This document shows positions 17,258 to 25,299 of a DNA stretch of 64,000 bases, piece after piece. Each line of letters opens with the position of its first letter. Position 1 is the first letter of the stretch. The notes beneath the pieces are model-generated. The model made no database searches and was not told where the DNA came from. It saw nothing but the letters and a program-made list of their open reading frames with translations. Made by a program: the position numbers and the translations under genes. Origin of the DNA: Prochlorococcus sp. HOT208_60m_813G15 (GTDB lineage Bacteria > Cyanobacteriota > Cyanobacteriia > PCC-6307 > Cyanobiaceae); assembly GCA_002026165.1 (NCBI GenBank), contig MWOS01000195.1, positions 18,752 through 82,751 of the forward strand, given 5' to 3'.

Positions 17258-17896
17258 TTGGAAGTTTTAAATAATTATCAAAGAAAAAAACTTGATGAGA
17301 GTAATGATGAAGAATTTTATTCTGATCCAAAATTTGTTTATCATCTAGATGCAAACTTCAGGCAGAATCTATCAGATTTATATGAAAGAGAAATTGATAA
17401 TTATTCAGTTGTTCTTGATTTAATGTCCAGTTGGGATAGTTATTTACCTAAAGGGAAAAAATATAAAAAAGTTATTGGACATGGTTTAAACAAACAAGAA
17501 CTTGAAAAAAATAAAATTTTTGATACTTATTGGATACAAAACTTTAATTTAAATCAACAAATACCCCTAGATAAAGAAAGCGTTGATTATTGCTTAATGG
17601 TGGCCGCATGGCAATATTTACAATATCCAGAGAATCTAACCAAAGAAATTGCAAGAATATTGAGTAGAAAGGGCAAGATTATTATTGCTTTTTCAAATAG
17701 AGCATTTTGGCATAAAGCTCCTAACATATGGACTTCATCTACTGAAGAAGAGAGGGTCAAATATGTAAGAAAAGTGTTAATCTCAAACGGATTTAAGGAG
17801 CCAAAAATTATCGAAAAGTTTACTTTACCAACACTAAATATATTTAATTTTTTAAATAAGGATCCATTTTATTGTTTAATCGCTACCAAAGTGTAA
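17258..17896 (+). CDS. SAM-dependent methyltransferase-like protein
   Basis: The 212-aa protein (TTG start) carries a class I methyltransferase pattern: NYSVVLDLMSSWDSYLP as motif I (glycines poorly conserved), PLDKESVDYCLMVAAWQYLQYP as the post-motif region, and ILSRKGKIIIAFSNRAFW as motif III. Such proteins occur widely in picocyanobacteria without known substrate. The degenerate motif I means cofactor binding should not be taken for granted. It stands alone on the plus strand. Confidence 0.7.
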   Translation: MEVLNNYQRKKLDESNDEEFYSDPKFVYHLDANFRQNLSDLYEREIDNYSVVLDLMSSWDSYLPKGKKYKKVIGHGLNKQELEKNKIFDTYWIQNFNLNQQIPLDKESVDYCLMVAAWQYLQYPENLTKEIARILSRKGKIIIAFSNRAFWHKAPNIWTSSTEEERVKYVRKVLISNGFKEPKIIEKFTLPTLNIFNFLNKDPFYCLIATKV

Positions 17897-18005
17897 ATTC
17901 TTGATTGCATTAATTTAAAAAACAACTCTAAGAAAAAGTTATCAACTATTTTTCATAGCCATACTTTTAAATTTTTACTAATATTGGATAGTTAAAATTA
18001 ATCAT

Positions 18006-18251
18006 ATGGGTTCTAAAAGAGAAAAATATCCTGAAAAATGTCCTTGGGATCTTGGTCCAAATCAACATCTAGCAAAAGAAGAGAACTGGACTTTAAGATT
18101 AGGAGAAGCGAATGTTTGCTTTAGCAAAAATAAATTAGATAATAACTATTTCCATGTAATTAGTAATGAAAACGAGGAGCAAATTTTAGCTTTTAGAGCA
18201 AGACTCCTTTATCAAAAACTACTAGATAAAGGATTTAGATTGGTTGAATAA
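18006..18251 (+). CDS. Conserved-looking small protein of 81 aa, unknown function
   Basis: ATG start; the sequence MGSKREKYPEKCPWDLGPNQ is followed by a mixed alpha/beta pattern ending in a probable helix (EEQILAFRARLLYQKLLDKG). It contains two cysteines and no membrane segment. I do not recognise it. It ends six bases before the stop of the converging DUF3386 gene. Confidence 0.6.
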   Translation: MGSKREKYPEKCPWDLGPNQHLAKEENWTLRLGEANVCFSKNKLDNNYFHVISNENEEQILAFRARLLYQKLLDKGFRLVE

Positions 18252-18257
18252 AAAAAC

Positions 18258-18911
18258 CTAATTTAGTAAGTTTATATCATCGAAAATAAACTTTTGAGTT
18301 TCTTCTTCTTGATTTTGGTTTAAAAATTTTATTGTCCTTGAATTTAATACCCAATAATCGTCTCTACCTATATTTAGAAATTCATCCTCGTATTCCAATT
18401 TTTGAGAGTTTGTCTCAAGTGTATCTGCATTAATTTGTTGACTACTGTATTTTTTACTCAGGGTACCTATTCCTGTATCTAAAAATTCTTCAACAAAAAT
18501 TTCAATTATTATTCCATGAATTTTTCTATAAACCATATTAATACATCCATCTTTAACTCTATATTTATCACCTTGATTTTTACCTGAAACACTCATTTCA
18601 ATACCATTTTCAGAATTTTTTAGTAGATTAAAATTATTCTCTGAGTGTACTGATTCAAATTCTCTCTTTACCCTATGTATACACACTTCAAATAACTGAG
18701 AGGCAATACTTTTAAGAACTTTTTCATCTTCTATTTTTTGAATTTTTGGTTTAAAGTCTTTACCTAAGACGAAGTCACCTTCGTAAATATTATTATTAGT
18801 TAAAAACATGCATTTGCCTTGGTAACCATGAAAATCATTCTTCCAGGTGTACCTATTTTCATAAGCATTTCTGAAAATCTCTTTACAATTAATTTCTCTT
18901 AGATTATCCAT
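18258..18911 (-). CDS. DUF3386-family protein (217 aa)
   Basis: The opening EIFRNAYENRYTWKNDFHGYQ is the signature of the cyanobacterial DUF3386 family; the remainder is soluble mixed structure, ending FIFDDINLLN. The family has no assigned function. Length fits. It lies downstream of the pcb gene on the same strand but is separated from it by a terminator, so it should have its own promoter, for which only about 30 bases are free. Confidence 0.8.
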   Translation of the reverse strand: MDNLREINCKEIFRNAYENRYTWKNDFHGYQGKCMFLTNNNIYEGDFVLGKDFKPKIQKIEDEKVLKSIASQLFEVCIHRVKREFESVHSENNFNLLKNSENGIEMSVSGKNQGDKYRVKDGCINMVYRKIHGIIIEIFVEEFLDTGIGTLSKKYSSQQINADTLETNSQKLEYEDEFLNIGRDDYWVLNSRTIKFLNQNQEEETQKFIFDDINLLN

Positions 18912-18941
18912 TAATTTTATTAATACGTGAAATAATTCTAC

Positions 18942-18976
18942 AAAAAAAAACCTCCCTGTTAGAGGAGAGGTTTTTT
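18942..18976 (-). terminator. Terminator after the pcb gene
   Basis: AAACCTC-CCT / AGG-A-GAGGTTT folds with a GTTAG loop and one bulged A (18966); A and T runs on both sides make it functional in either direction. It lies just past the pcb stop. Confidence 0.85.
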
Positions 18977-18987
18977 ATAAGATTAAA

Positions 18988-20046
18988 CTAGTTTTGGGTA
19001 ATTTTTGTATTTTCTATGTTGTCAAATGCTTGACCAATTTTCTTAAAGTCAAATCCCATTGCTCTTAATGCGTGCCAAAGATGACCTTGTAAGAAAAAGA
19101 AACCCAAGTAAAAGTGGGTATTAGCTAGCCAAGCTCTTGAACTATATGCTCCTGAGCCTAAGTCAACCGTATCAGTAAAATAAGGAGCGAATTCAAATTG
19201 AAGCTTTAAGGGCTCTCCATAAAGATCAACTGGATATATGGTTGTATTTGAAGCACACCAAAAAGCTGCAACAAAAGCCATATAAGATACTCCGACTACT
19301 GAGTATGACAAAATAGCCTCAGCCCCCAATAATCCTTTACCTTTGAATTCGGTATATTCTCCAAATTGTTTAGTACAAATGTGGAAAACTCCTCCAATTA
19401 TTTCGAGGAAAGCTAAAAACGCGTGACCTCCCATAACATCTTCAAGACTATCTATTTTTAAAAAATCAAATTGATGATTCCAGATAGCAGCAATATCTAA
19501 ATTGTAGACAACTTGTCTTGTAGACCCTATTGCTGGATCATAAATTCCGTGAATCCGGGCCCACTCGACGAACATTATTGCTCCAAGCCCAAGAAAGATC
19601 AAATGATGACCAAGAATAAAAGTTAATTTATCTGGATCATCCCACTCAAAATCAAATTTTTGTGGCTTACTATTCTCTGGATAGTCTCCAAGATCTCCTG
19701 CAAATTTATTAGAATGTAATAGTCCTCCAGCCCCTAATACTGCGGAGAAGATTAGATGTAATGTGCAAATTACAACAATTCCATATGGTTCAGTAATAAC
19801 ACCATTTTCAACGCCCCCAATTCCAATACCCGCTAGGTGTGGCAAAACAATTGCTTTCTGTGCACCCATTGGAATACTGGCATCGTAACGAGCTAATTCA
19901 AATAATCCAAAAGCTCCTGCCCAGAACATCATTAATCCTGCATGGGCAGCATGAGCAGCTATGAATTTACCTGATCGGCCAACAACACCAGAATTTCCTG
20001 CGTACCAGTCATAGGTGACATCAGATTTTCCGTAAGTTTGTAACAC
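18988..20046 (-). CDS. pcb: Pcb/IsiA-type chlorophyll a/b-binding antenna protein
   Basis: The 352-aa protein has the CP43-like six-helix core (GRSGKFIAAHAAHAGLMMFWAG, LGHHLIFLGLGAIMFVEW, GGHAFLAFLEIIGGVFHICTK, FFLQGHLWHALRAMGF) with chlorophyll-ligand histidines but lacks the large lumenal loop of psbC. That is the Pcb/IsiA family, the divinyl-chlorophyll antenna of Prochlorococcus. Its gene follows flavodoxin (isiB), mirroring the isiA-isiB iron-stress operon of other cyanobacteria but in reverse order. Which photosystem it serves and whether it is iron-induced are inferences from this context; a second pcb gene elsewhere in the genome is likely. Confidence 0.92.
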   Translation of the reverse strand: MLQTYGKSDVTYDWYAGNSGVVGRSGKFIAAHAAHAGLMMFWAGAFGLFELARYDASIPMGAQKAIVLPHLAGIGIGGVENGVITEPYGIVVICTLHLIFSAVLGAGGLLHSNKFAGDLGDYPENSKPQKFDFEWDDPDKLTFILGHHLIFLGLGAIMFVEWARIHGIYDPAIGSTRQVVYNLDIAAIWNHQFDFLKIDSLEDVMGGHAFLAFLEIIGGVFHICTKQFGEYTEFKGKGLLGAEAILSYSVVGVSYMAFVAAFWCASNTTIYPVDLYGEPLKLQFEFAPYFTDTVDLGSGAYSSRAWLANTHFYLGFFFLQGHLWHALRAMGFDFKKIGQAFDNIENTKITQN

Positions 20047-20087
20047 TTGATTTAAGTAAACAGCAAATTGAGCATATTGCTAAACAG

Positions 20088-20141
20088 TATGTTTTTTTAC
20101 ATGTTCTTTACAGATTTAATTACTTATGTAAAAAAAACATA
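20088..20141. promoter_or_regulatory. Strong inverted repeat between isiB and pcb
   Basis: TATGTTTTTTTACAT (20088-20102) is mirrored by ATGTAAAAAAAACATA (20126-20141), identical apart from one extra A, with a 23-base spacer. It occupies the gap between flavodoxin and the antenna gene, 42 bases upstream of the pcb start. It could be an AT-rich hairpin limiting read-through, or paired operator half-sites. Confidence 0.5.
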
Positions 20142-20190
20142 TTTCAAAAGAACAAATGTTACAACTTGGGAAAGTAATATCTTTGAAAGC

Positions 20191-20715
20191 TTACGCCAAC
20201 GAGGGGATTTCGCCCTTTAGCTGAGAAGCCCATGTTTCAAGACGTGAATCAGTCAAGTCAGATTCACTATCCTCATCTAGAGGTAATCCACAAAAACTTT
20301 CTCCCATAACGCTTTTAGATTCATCAAATGTATAAGAAGATTTATCTACGTAACCGACCATTTCGGCACCTGCTTTAGTGAAGTAGCTGTGAAGTTCTTC
20401 CATCGCATCACAATAATTTTCTGTATAAGTAGAAGAATCTCCTAAACCAAAAATTGCAACCTTTTTACCCGATAAACTAAGTTCACCAATGTCTTCTAAG
20501 ATTGAATCCCAAGCAGTTCCTGATCTTTCTTCATCTGCGCCTGTATTCCAAGTAGGTATGCCGCAGATAATTCCATCAAGGCTTTCAAATTCTGAAAGAT
20601 CGTCTACATCAGATACATCTTTAGGTGCTTCTGCTGAAGAGATAAAGTTGTGAAGACGATCTGCAACGTCTTCAGTTTTTCCAGTTGTAGTTGCGTAATA
20701 AATTCCTACAGTCAT
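20191..20715 (-). CDS. isiB: Flavodoxin
   Basis: The 174-aa protein starts MTVGIYYATTTGKTEDVADR, with the FMN phosphate-binding loop (T-T-T-G-K-T), then GIPTWNTGADEERSGTAWDS with the flavin-stacking tryptophan and IFGLGDSSTYTENYCDAM. It is a long-chain flavodoxin that replaces ferredoxin as photosystem I electron acceptor when iron is scarce. The protein is acidic, as usual. It precedes the pcb gene on the same strand by 144 bases. Confidence 0.97.
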   Translation of the reverse strand: MTVGIYYATTTGKTEDVADRLHNFISSAEAPKDVSDVDDLSEFESLDGIICGIPTWNTGADEERSGTAWDSILEDIGELSLSGKKVAIFGLGDSSTYTENYCDAMEELHSYFTKAGAEMVGYVDKSSYTFDESKSVMGESFCGLPLDEDSESDLTDSRLETWASQLKGEIPSLA

Positions 20716-20857
20716 AACTTCAAAATGTTTACTTTAAAATAATAAAATCTAAAAACAATAAATTAATTTCTTTAAAAACTTTTTCATGTAAAATTTTATA
20801 CTAATTAAAGTAAGAAAAATTTTTTGAGATCATCTTTTAAAAAACTTTTAAATAATC

Positions 20858-21592
20858 GTGACTGACCAATTAAAAAATGATATCAATAATCTTATTGATG
20901 AATTTAACTTCAAAGGAAGGGGGAAATTCAAATTAATTGTTTTATTTGGTTTATTGGGAGATTTTGATAGCTTTGAATATGCAATAAATTTGAAAAATTT
21001 CATCAATAATCATCAAAATAAGAATTTAGATATTTTTGCCATTGCTATTGGTAGCCAAAATGGGAAAGAAAAATTCTGCAAATTTACTGGTTTTATTGAA
21101 GAAAATTTAAAAATCGTTCCTAATAACCAAGTTCATAATGATCTAAAAATCTCAAGTGGAATAGATATAGGTTTAGGAGGCTGGATCAATATGTTGTTAA
21201 TGCTTTCTGGAATAAATTCTTTTAAAACAATCAAAGAAGTTTTCAGAGGTTATACAGGTGACCGTAAAGCAAAGCAAATCTATTCAGAATTTGACAAAAT
21301 TGAATTTTTAAATTTTCTAGAATTTTCAGGTAATTCTTTTAACCAGATTTTCGGGAATGGTTATTTAAGACCTTTTGAACTGGCAACTTTTAGATTAAAT
21401 AATATGAAGGAAATAATCAAAAATTGGGGTGATTATATCCTTCATGAAAAATATCTTCCTCAAAGAGGAGCTTCTTTTTTATTAGATGAAAAAAATCAAG
21501 TTATTTATAAATTTTTTTCAAGCGATGTTCTTGGTTATTCATCAAACATGAGAGATCCTTTAAGATTCTTATCTGATTTAATTAAAGAATAG
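20858..21592 (+). CDS. Peroxiredoxin-like (AhpC/TSA superfamily) protein
   Basis: The 244-aa protein (GTG start) has a thioredoxin-fold beginning (KFKLIVLFGLLGDFDSFEYA, then LDIFAIAIGSQNGKEKFCKFTGF) and a C-terminal RGASFLLDEKNQVIYKFFSSDVLGYS segment that matches the redox-domain ending of AhpC/TSA-like proteins. The usual peroxidatic cysteine after the first strand is absent (LLGDFDSFE), so peroxidase activity is doubtful. Similar picocyanobacterial proteins are annotated as AhpC/TSA family. It is divergent from flavodoxin and followed closely by the SemiSWEET gene. Confidence 0.65.
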   Translation: MTDQLKNDINNLIDEFNFKGRGKFKLIVLFGLLGDFDSFEYAINLKNFINNHQNKNLDIFAIAIGSQNGKEKFCKFTGFIEENLKIVPNNQVHNDLKISSGIDIGLGGWINMLLMLSGINSFKTIKEVFRGYTGDRKAKQIYSEFDKIEFLNFLEFSGNSFNQIFGNGYLRPFELATFRLNNMKEIIKNWGDYILHEKYLPQRGASFLLDEKNQVIYKFFSSDVLGYSSNMRDPLRFLSDLIKE

Positions 21593-21606
21593 TTTTTAAA
21601 ACCTTT

Positions 21607-21876
21607 ATGAATGTAGACATATTTGGATATTTTGCCGCGATTTTAACAACAGCTGCGTTTCTACCTCAATTGATAAAGACTTTAAAAACAAAAAAAGCAG
21701 ATGATGTTTCTTTGACAACCTTAATAATGTTTATTATTGGAGTATTGTCTTGGATTATTTATGGTTATAAAATTTCCTCAACACCTATATTGATTGCTAA
21801 TTTGATTACCTTAATTTTAAATCTTTTGATATTAGTCTCAAAAATGTATTTCTCAAGAACTTTAAGTCAAAAATAA
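21607..21876 (+). CDS. SemiSWEET sugar transporter-like protein (MtN3/PQ-loop)
   Basis: The 89-aa protein has three transmembrane helices and the PQ motif FLPQLIKTLKTKKADDVS near residue 20, as in bacterial SemiSWEETs, which dimerise to pass small sugars. Length is typical (85-95). It begins 15 bases after the preceding gene, so the two are probably cotranscribed. Transported substrate unknown. Confidence 0.9.
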   Translation: MNVDIFGYFAAILTTAAFLPQLIKTLKTKKADDVSLTTLIMFIIGVLSWIIYGYKISSTPILIANLITLILNLLILVSKMYFSRTLSQK

Positions 21877-21937
21877 TTATCTTAAAAATATCAAATTATA
21901 AAGATATCTCTTAAATCATAGTTATAGTAGAATCAAA

Positions 21938-21949
21938 TTTTTTTTTTTT
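21938..21949 (+). repeat. Homopolymer of twelve T running into the TTG start
   Basis: Twelve consecutive T end in the TTG start codon of the following small gene, leaving no room for a Shine-Dalgarno site. Such a tract is prone to slippage and could alter promoter or leader spacing. Confidence 0.7.
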
Positions 21950-22172
21950 GAAAACATCAAAATGCTGGGTTTGGTTTAAAGGTAGCCTCAATAATGGTGG
22001 TTTTTGGAAAGAGGGCTTTACATGTACTTTTGATGAGAAACCAGGGGTTTTAATAGAAAGCCCTGCTTATGTCACTTGTAGAGTTCCAACTTGGAGAGTT
22101 TTGACTAAAGAACCAGAAGATTTAAATAAATCCCCCTTAATCCCTGATAAAGCAATATGGAAAATAATTTAA
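21948..22172 (+). CDS. Small hypothetical protein of 74 aa rich in Trp/Cys
   Basis: From TTG the frame reads MKTSKCWVWFKGSLNNGGFW, with CTFDEKPGVLIESP and YVTCRVPTWRVLTKEPEDL. It has three cysteines and five tryptophans and no membrane segment, and looks conserved rather than random. The TTG is at the end of a T12 run. I do not recognise a family; it may be a picocyanobacterial orphan. Confidence 0.55.
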   Translation: MKTSKCWVWFKGSLNNGGFWKEGFTCTFDEKPGVLIESPAYVTCRVPTWRVLTKEPEDLNKSPLIPDKAIWKII

Positions 22173-22220
22173 TTTATCCATTCATTAGAAAAACATTTTG
22201 ACTATGCGACGACAAGTTAA

Positions 22221-23187
22221 AATTGCTTTATTAGATTTTTCATTAATACCATCTTCTCTCTCTTTATAAATATAATCCCTTTCTTAATTTTTGGTTTTTT
22301 TCTTGGAAAGAAGAAACCAAAGATTTCTAGATATATCGCAAGACCTCTAATAAGATTTGGTATTCCCTTAAGTGTAATGGGTCTCTTATTAAAAGAGGGT
22401 ATAGATATAAACCTCATTAAGAGCGCTTTTTTAGCATTCTTTCTAATTGGATTTTTAATAAATATTTCTAATAAATACATTTCCAATATTTAAAAATAAA
22501 CTTTCAAATTACACTTTGCAGTTGGCAGGCCTAATAGGTAATACATCATTTCTTGGAATACCAATCGCAATAGCTCTTCTACCTTCATCAACTATTAACT
22601 TAACTATCGGGTTTGACTTAGGGACAACACTATTTGCTTGGATATTTGGACCTTTTTTTCTTCAAGAAAAATCAAAAAACAAACACATCCCAAATATCGA
22701 AGGCTTATTAAATGCTTTGATAAATAGTCCTGCATCGAGAGGTATCATTGGTGTACTTTTTGCATATCTTTTCCATATTGATAAGTTATTAGGCAATTAC
22801 CTTTGGATACCTGCAAGAATAGTTATTGCTTTGGCAATAATAATTGTGGGTACAAGACTAGGAATAATAACGAATCAAAAGGGTAAAATTTTTGATATCG
22901 ATGAAGAAATTAAATTTACAATTTTATTAAAGTTATTTATTCTTCCTTTTATTGTTTTTTTAATAAGCAAATTTTTAAATTTTGACTTATATCAATCAAC
23001 GGCAGTAATACTTCAGGCAGGAACGCCAACGGCAATATCCACAATATTAATGGCAGAAGCGTATAACGTTAAACAAAAAATTGCATCAAAGATTCTTTTT
23101 ACTACAACTTTAATTTCGATAGCCACAATTCCTCTATTAAAGATACTAATGAATGTACTCAGCTTTAACTCGTTGCATGATTTATGA
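22221..23187 (+). pseudogene. AEC-family (auxin efflux carrier-like) permease, disrupted
   Basis: Two reading frames together make one permease. The first, open from 22221 to the TAA at 22491, reads FINIIPFLIFGFFLGKKKP through GIPLSVMGLLLKEGIDINLI to NKYISNI. The second, one frame away, continues FKNKLSNYTLQLAGLIGNTS and GIPIAIALL to the end at 23187, with a typical C-terminal AGTPTAISTILMAEAYNVKQ. A frame change is needed at the TTTAAAAA run near 22489-22496. The first part also lacks any in-frame ATG, GTG or TTG near its expected beginning. The second part could start at a TTG at 22516, but would lack the first three to four helices. Most likely a decaying gene; a sequencing error is the alternative. 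Confidence 0.7.
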
Positions 23188-23239
23188 ATATTGTAAAGAT
23201 AATGTCCTGATAACTACATAATGTCTTAAGATTTAGTTT

Positions 23240-23491
23240 ATGAAGTCAGCAAGCCCTGAAAATGAATATATCCCTTTAGATCTAAGAATTTCTGTGCGTA
23301 GGGATACTCTAAGGCTTATCTCAGAGATGGCTGAAGATATGGGAATAAGTATTAATGAAGTTTTCAGTTTTTTAGCCGAAGATTCCGTAATAGATCTCGA
23401 ATTACTTGAGGATTTGAATGAAATTGAAATCCCCAGTCAGTGCAGTCTTAAAGATCTAAAAAACGTTCTTCTTAAAAAAAGACTTTGCTAA
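23240..23491 (+). CDS. Small ribbon-helix-helix-like protein (83 aa)
   Basis: ATG start. The segment YIPLDLRISVRRDTLRLISEMAEDMGISINEVFSFLAED resembles an RHH/CopG-type strand-helix-helix DNA-binding fold (a basic strand followed by two helices), with an acidic C-terminal extension. No toxin gene is adjacent; it overlaps the 3' end of the converging glycosyltransferase by four bases. DNA binding is inferred from pattern only. Confidence 0.55.
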   Translation: MKSASPENEYIPLDLRISVRRDTLRLISEMAEDMGISINEVFSFLAEDSVIDLELLEDLNEIEIPSQCSLKDLKNVLLKKRLC

Positions 23492-25293
23492 AATTTTTCA
23501 ACTTTTCTAGTTCTCCAGGTAGATTTATAACCCTTATTCACTAAAAGTTCCGAATACTTATTTAAATCGTTTTTTTGAATTCGCCATAAATTATAAATCC
23601 CATATTCGCCCAACTTTTGATGATTAATATTTGACCAGTGCTTTTCGCTAGAAGAGTATTCATCTATCACTACCAAAAAAGATTTTTGCTCATAATCAGG
23701 TTGATCCTCATAATTTTCTCTCCTATCATTTTTTAGCCTCTCTGAAAGATTAATTAATCCTTCTTTGGTATTTGGTTCAAAAAAAACTATTTGTCTCGAA
23801 TAGTAATGCAAAGAGGGTTTTCTTATTCCAATCATTGCTAAAGTTTCCCTCCCTTTACGATTATCTGAAATTAATTTTGAGATATTCCTTAAAGGTAATT
23901 GCCTAGAAGTATCAGCTAATTTCCTAATTGGCGACATCAATAAAGATTGTCCGATTAACAGGAAAATTTGAAGATAAAGAAAAATATTTTTGGATTTAAA
24001 AGTAAATAAAATTATTGCAAGTAGTGTGAATAAAGAGAAGAACAACTTGGCTTTAAAAATTATTCCAGAACTTATTAACTCAGATGCAAGATTTGGCATT
24101 TCAGGGTCATTTATTGACCCTAACCATATATTTGAGAAAAAGAATGCTATTGAAACTCCAAACAAAATTAAAATATTAAATATCCATAAATAAAAGAAAC
24201 TTTTATATGAATTTTTTAAGGTTATAAAGCTATTACTAGTTAAAATTGCCGCTGCTGGGATTGCTGGCAACCAATAGCTAGGTAGTTTCGTAGCAGAAAT
24301 ACTAAAAAAAGTTAAAACGGATGTTAACCAACATAGAGAAAATGTGTTAAGCGTTTCAGTGATATCACAATTTTCTTTTGAACTTTTCAAGAAATCCTTA
24401 ATGGCTTCAAATATCCCGTAATACAAAAAGGGTGTGAATGGTAATGAAGCCAATACCATGATGTAAAGAAAAAACCAGAATGGCTCTGCATGATTATTTA
24501 CAACCGAGGTATATCTTTGAAAATTATGATAACCAAAAAAATTGTCCCAAAAAGGCTTGCCTTCTTTTATGAATTCTAAGATGTACCATGGGACACTTAT
24601 AAGTGTTGTAGTTAAAAAGCCTTTCTTAGGATTTATCTTGCAGAGCAATATTTTCCAATCCTTCTGAAAAAATAAGAAAGATGAAATAGTTAATGTGGCT
24701 AAAACAAATGCAACAGGTCCTTTAGTTAAAATTGCAAACCCTAAAAATACCCAAGCCGAAATGCATTGATCATTGTTTTCACTTGCCATTCTTCTCCAAA
24801 ACAAAAGGAGGCTAATTCCTAAGGTTCCAGTTAAGAGGGCATCACTCACAGCAGTTCTGCTCCAAATAATTATTAATGGAGACAGAGCAAAGCCTAATGA
24901 TGCAACTATAGGAGTAAGGAATTGCCTATTATCCTTTTGTGGCCAACAAAACAATGTATCTCCTATCATCAACATTAAAAATAATGATCCCAAAGCTGAA
25001 GGTAGTCTTGCTGAGAGTGTTCCAAAAATATCCCAAATCTCATTTTTTGGTAATGAGTAAAAAAAACCCATTAACCAATAAATTAGTGGAGGCTTATCAA
25101 AACGGAATAATCCATTGACTTTTGGAGTTAACCAATCACCAGACTCACTCATAGCCCTTGCTGCAGCAGCAAATAAAGGTGGAGTTTCATCCACTAGTCC
25201 TGTATTCCCCAAACCTAAGATAAATATGATGATCCCACAAACCAAAACTATCAATAAGTTTATAACCCTTTTTTTTGAGTTAAGAAGAATCAT
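23488..25293 (-). CDS. ArnT/GT83-like lipid-linked sugar transferase
   Basis: The 601-aa protein has about twelve transmembrane segments and the family motif near the first periplasmic loop, GLVDETPPLFAAAARAM with GDWLTPKVNGLFRFDKPPLIYW. This is the PMT/ArnT fold that uses polyprenyl-phosphate sugars to glycosylate lipid A, protein or other envelope targets. Length fits ArnT-like proteins (about 550-600). It is followed upstream by a GT4 glycosyltransferase and an EamA permease on the same strand (gaps 6 and 28 bases), a probable three-gene envelope operon. Confidence 0.87.
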   Translation of the reverse strand: MILLNSKKRVINLLIVLVCGIIIFILGLGNTGLVDETPPLFAAAARAMSESGDWLTPKVNGLFRFDKPPLIYWLMGFFYSLPKNEIWDIFGTLSARLPSALGSLFLMLMIGDTLFCWPQKDNRQFLTPIVASLGFALSPLIIIWSRTAVSDALLTGTLGISLLLFWRRMASENNDQCISAWVFLGFAILTKGPVAFVLATLTISSFLFFQKDWKILLCKINPKKGFLTTTLISVPWYILEFIKEGKPFWDNFFGYHNFQRYTSVVNNHAEPFWFFLYIMVLASLPFTPFLYYGIFEAIKDFLKSSKENCDITETLNTFSLCWLTSVLTFFSISATKLPSYWLPAIPAAAILTSNSFITLKNSYKSFFYLWIFNILILFGVSIAFFFSNIWLGSINDPEMPNLASELISSGIIFKAKLFFSLFTLLAIILFTFKSKNIFLYLQIFLLIGQSLLMSPIRKLADTSRQLPLRNISKLISDNRKGRETLAMIGIRKPSLHYYSRQIVFFEPNTKEGLINLSERLKNDRRENYEDQPDYEQKSFLVVIDEYSSSEKHWSNINHQKLGEYGIYNLWRIQKNDLNKYSELLVNKGYKSTWRTRKVEKF

Positions 25294-25299
25294 TTAATA

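Noticed and set aside
22217..22486. A minus-strand frame of 89 codons over the permease pseudogene
   Set aside because: The opposite strand encodes recognisable AEC permease segments in the same place, so this is a mirror frame.
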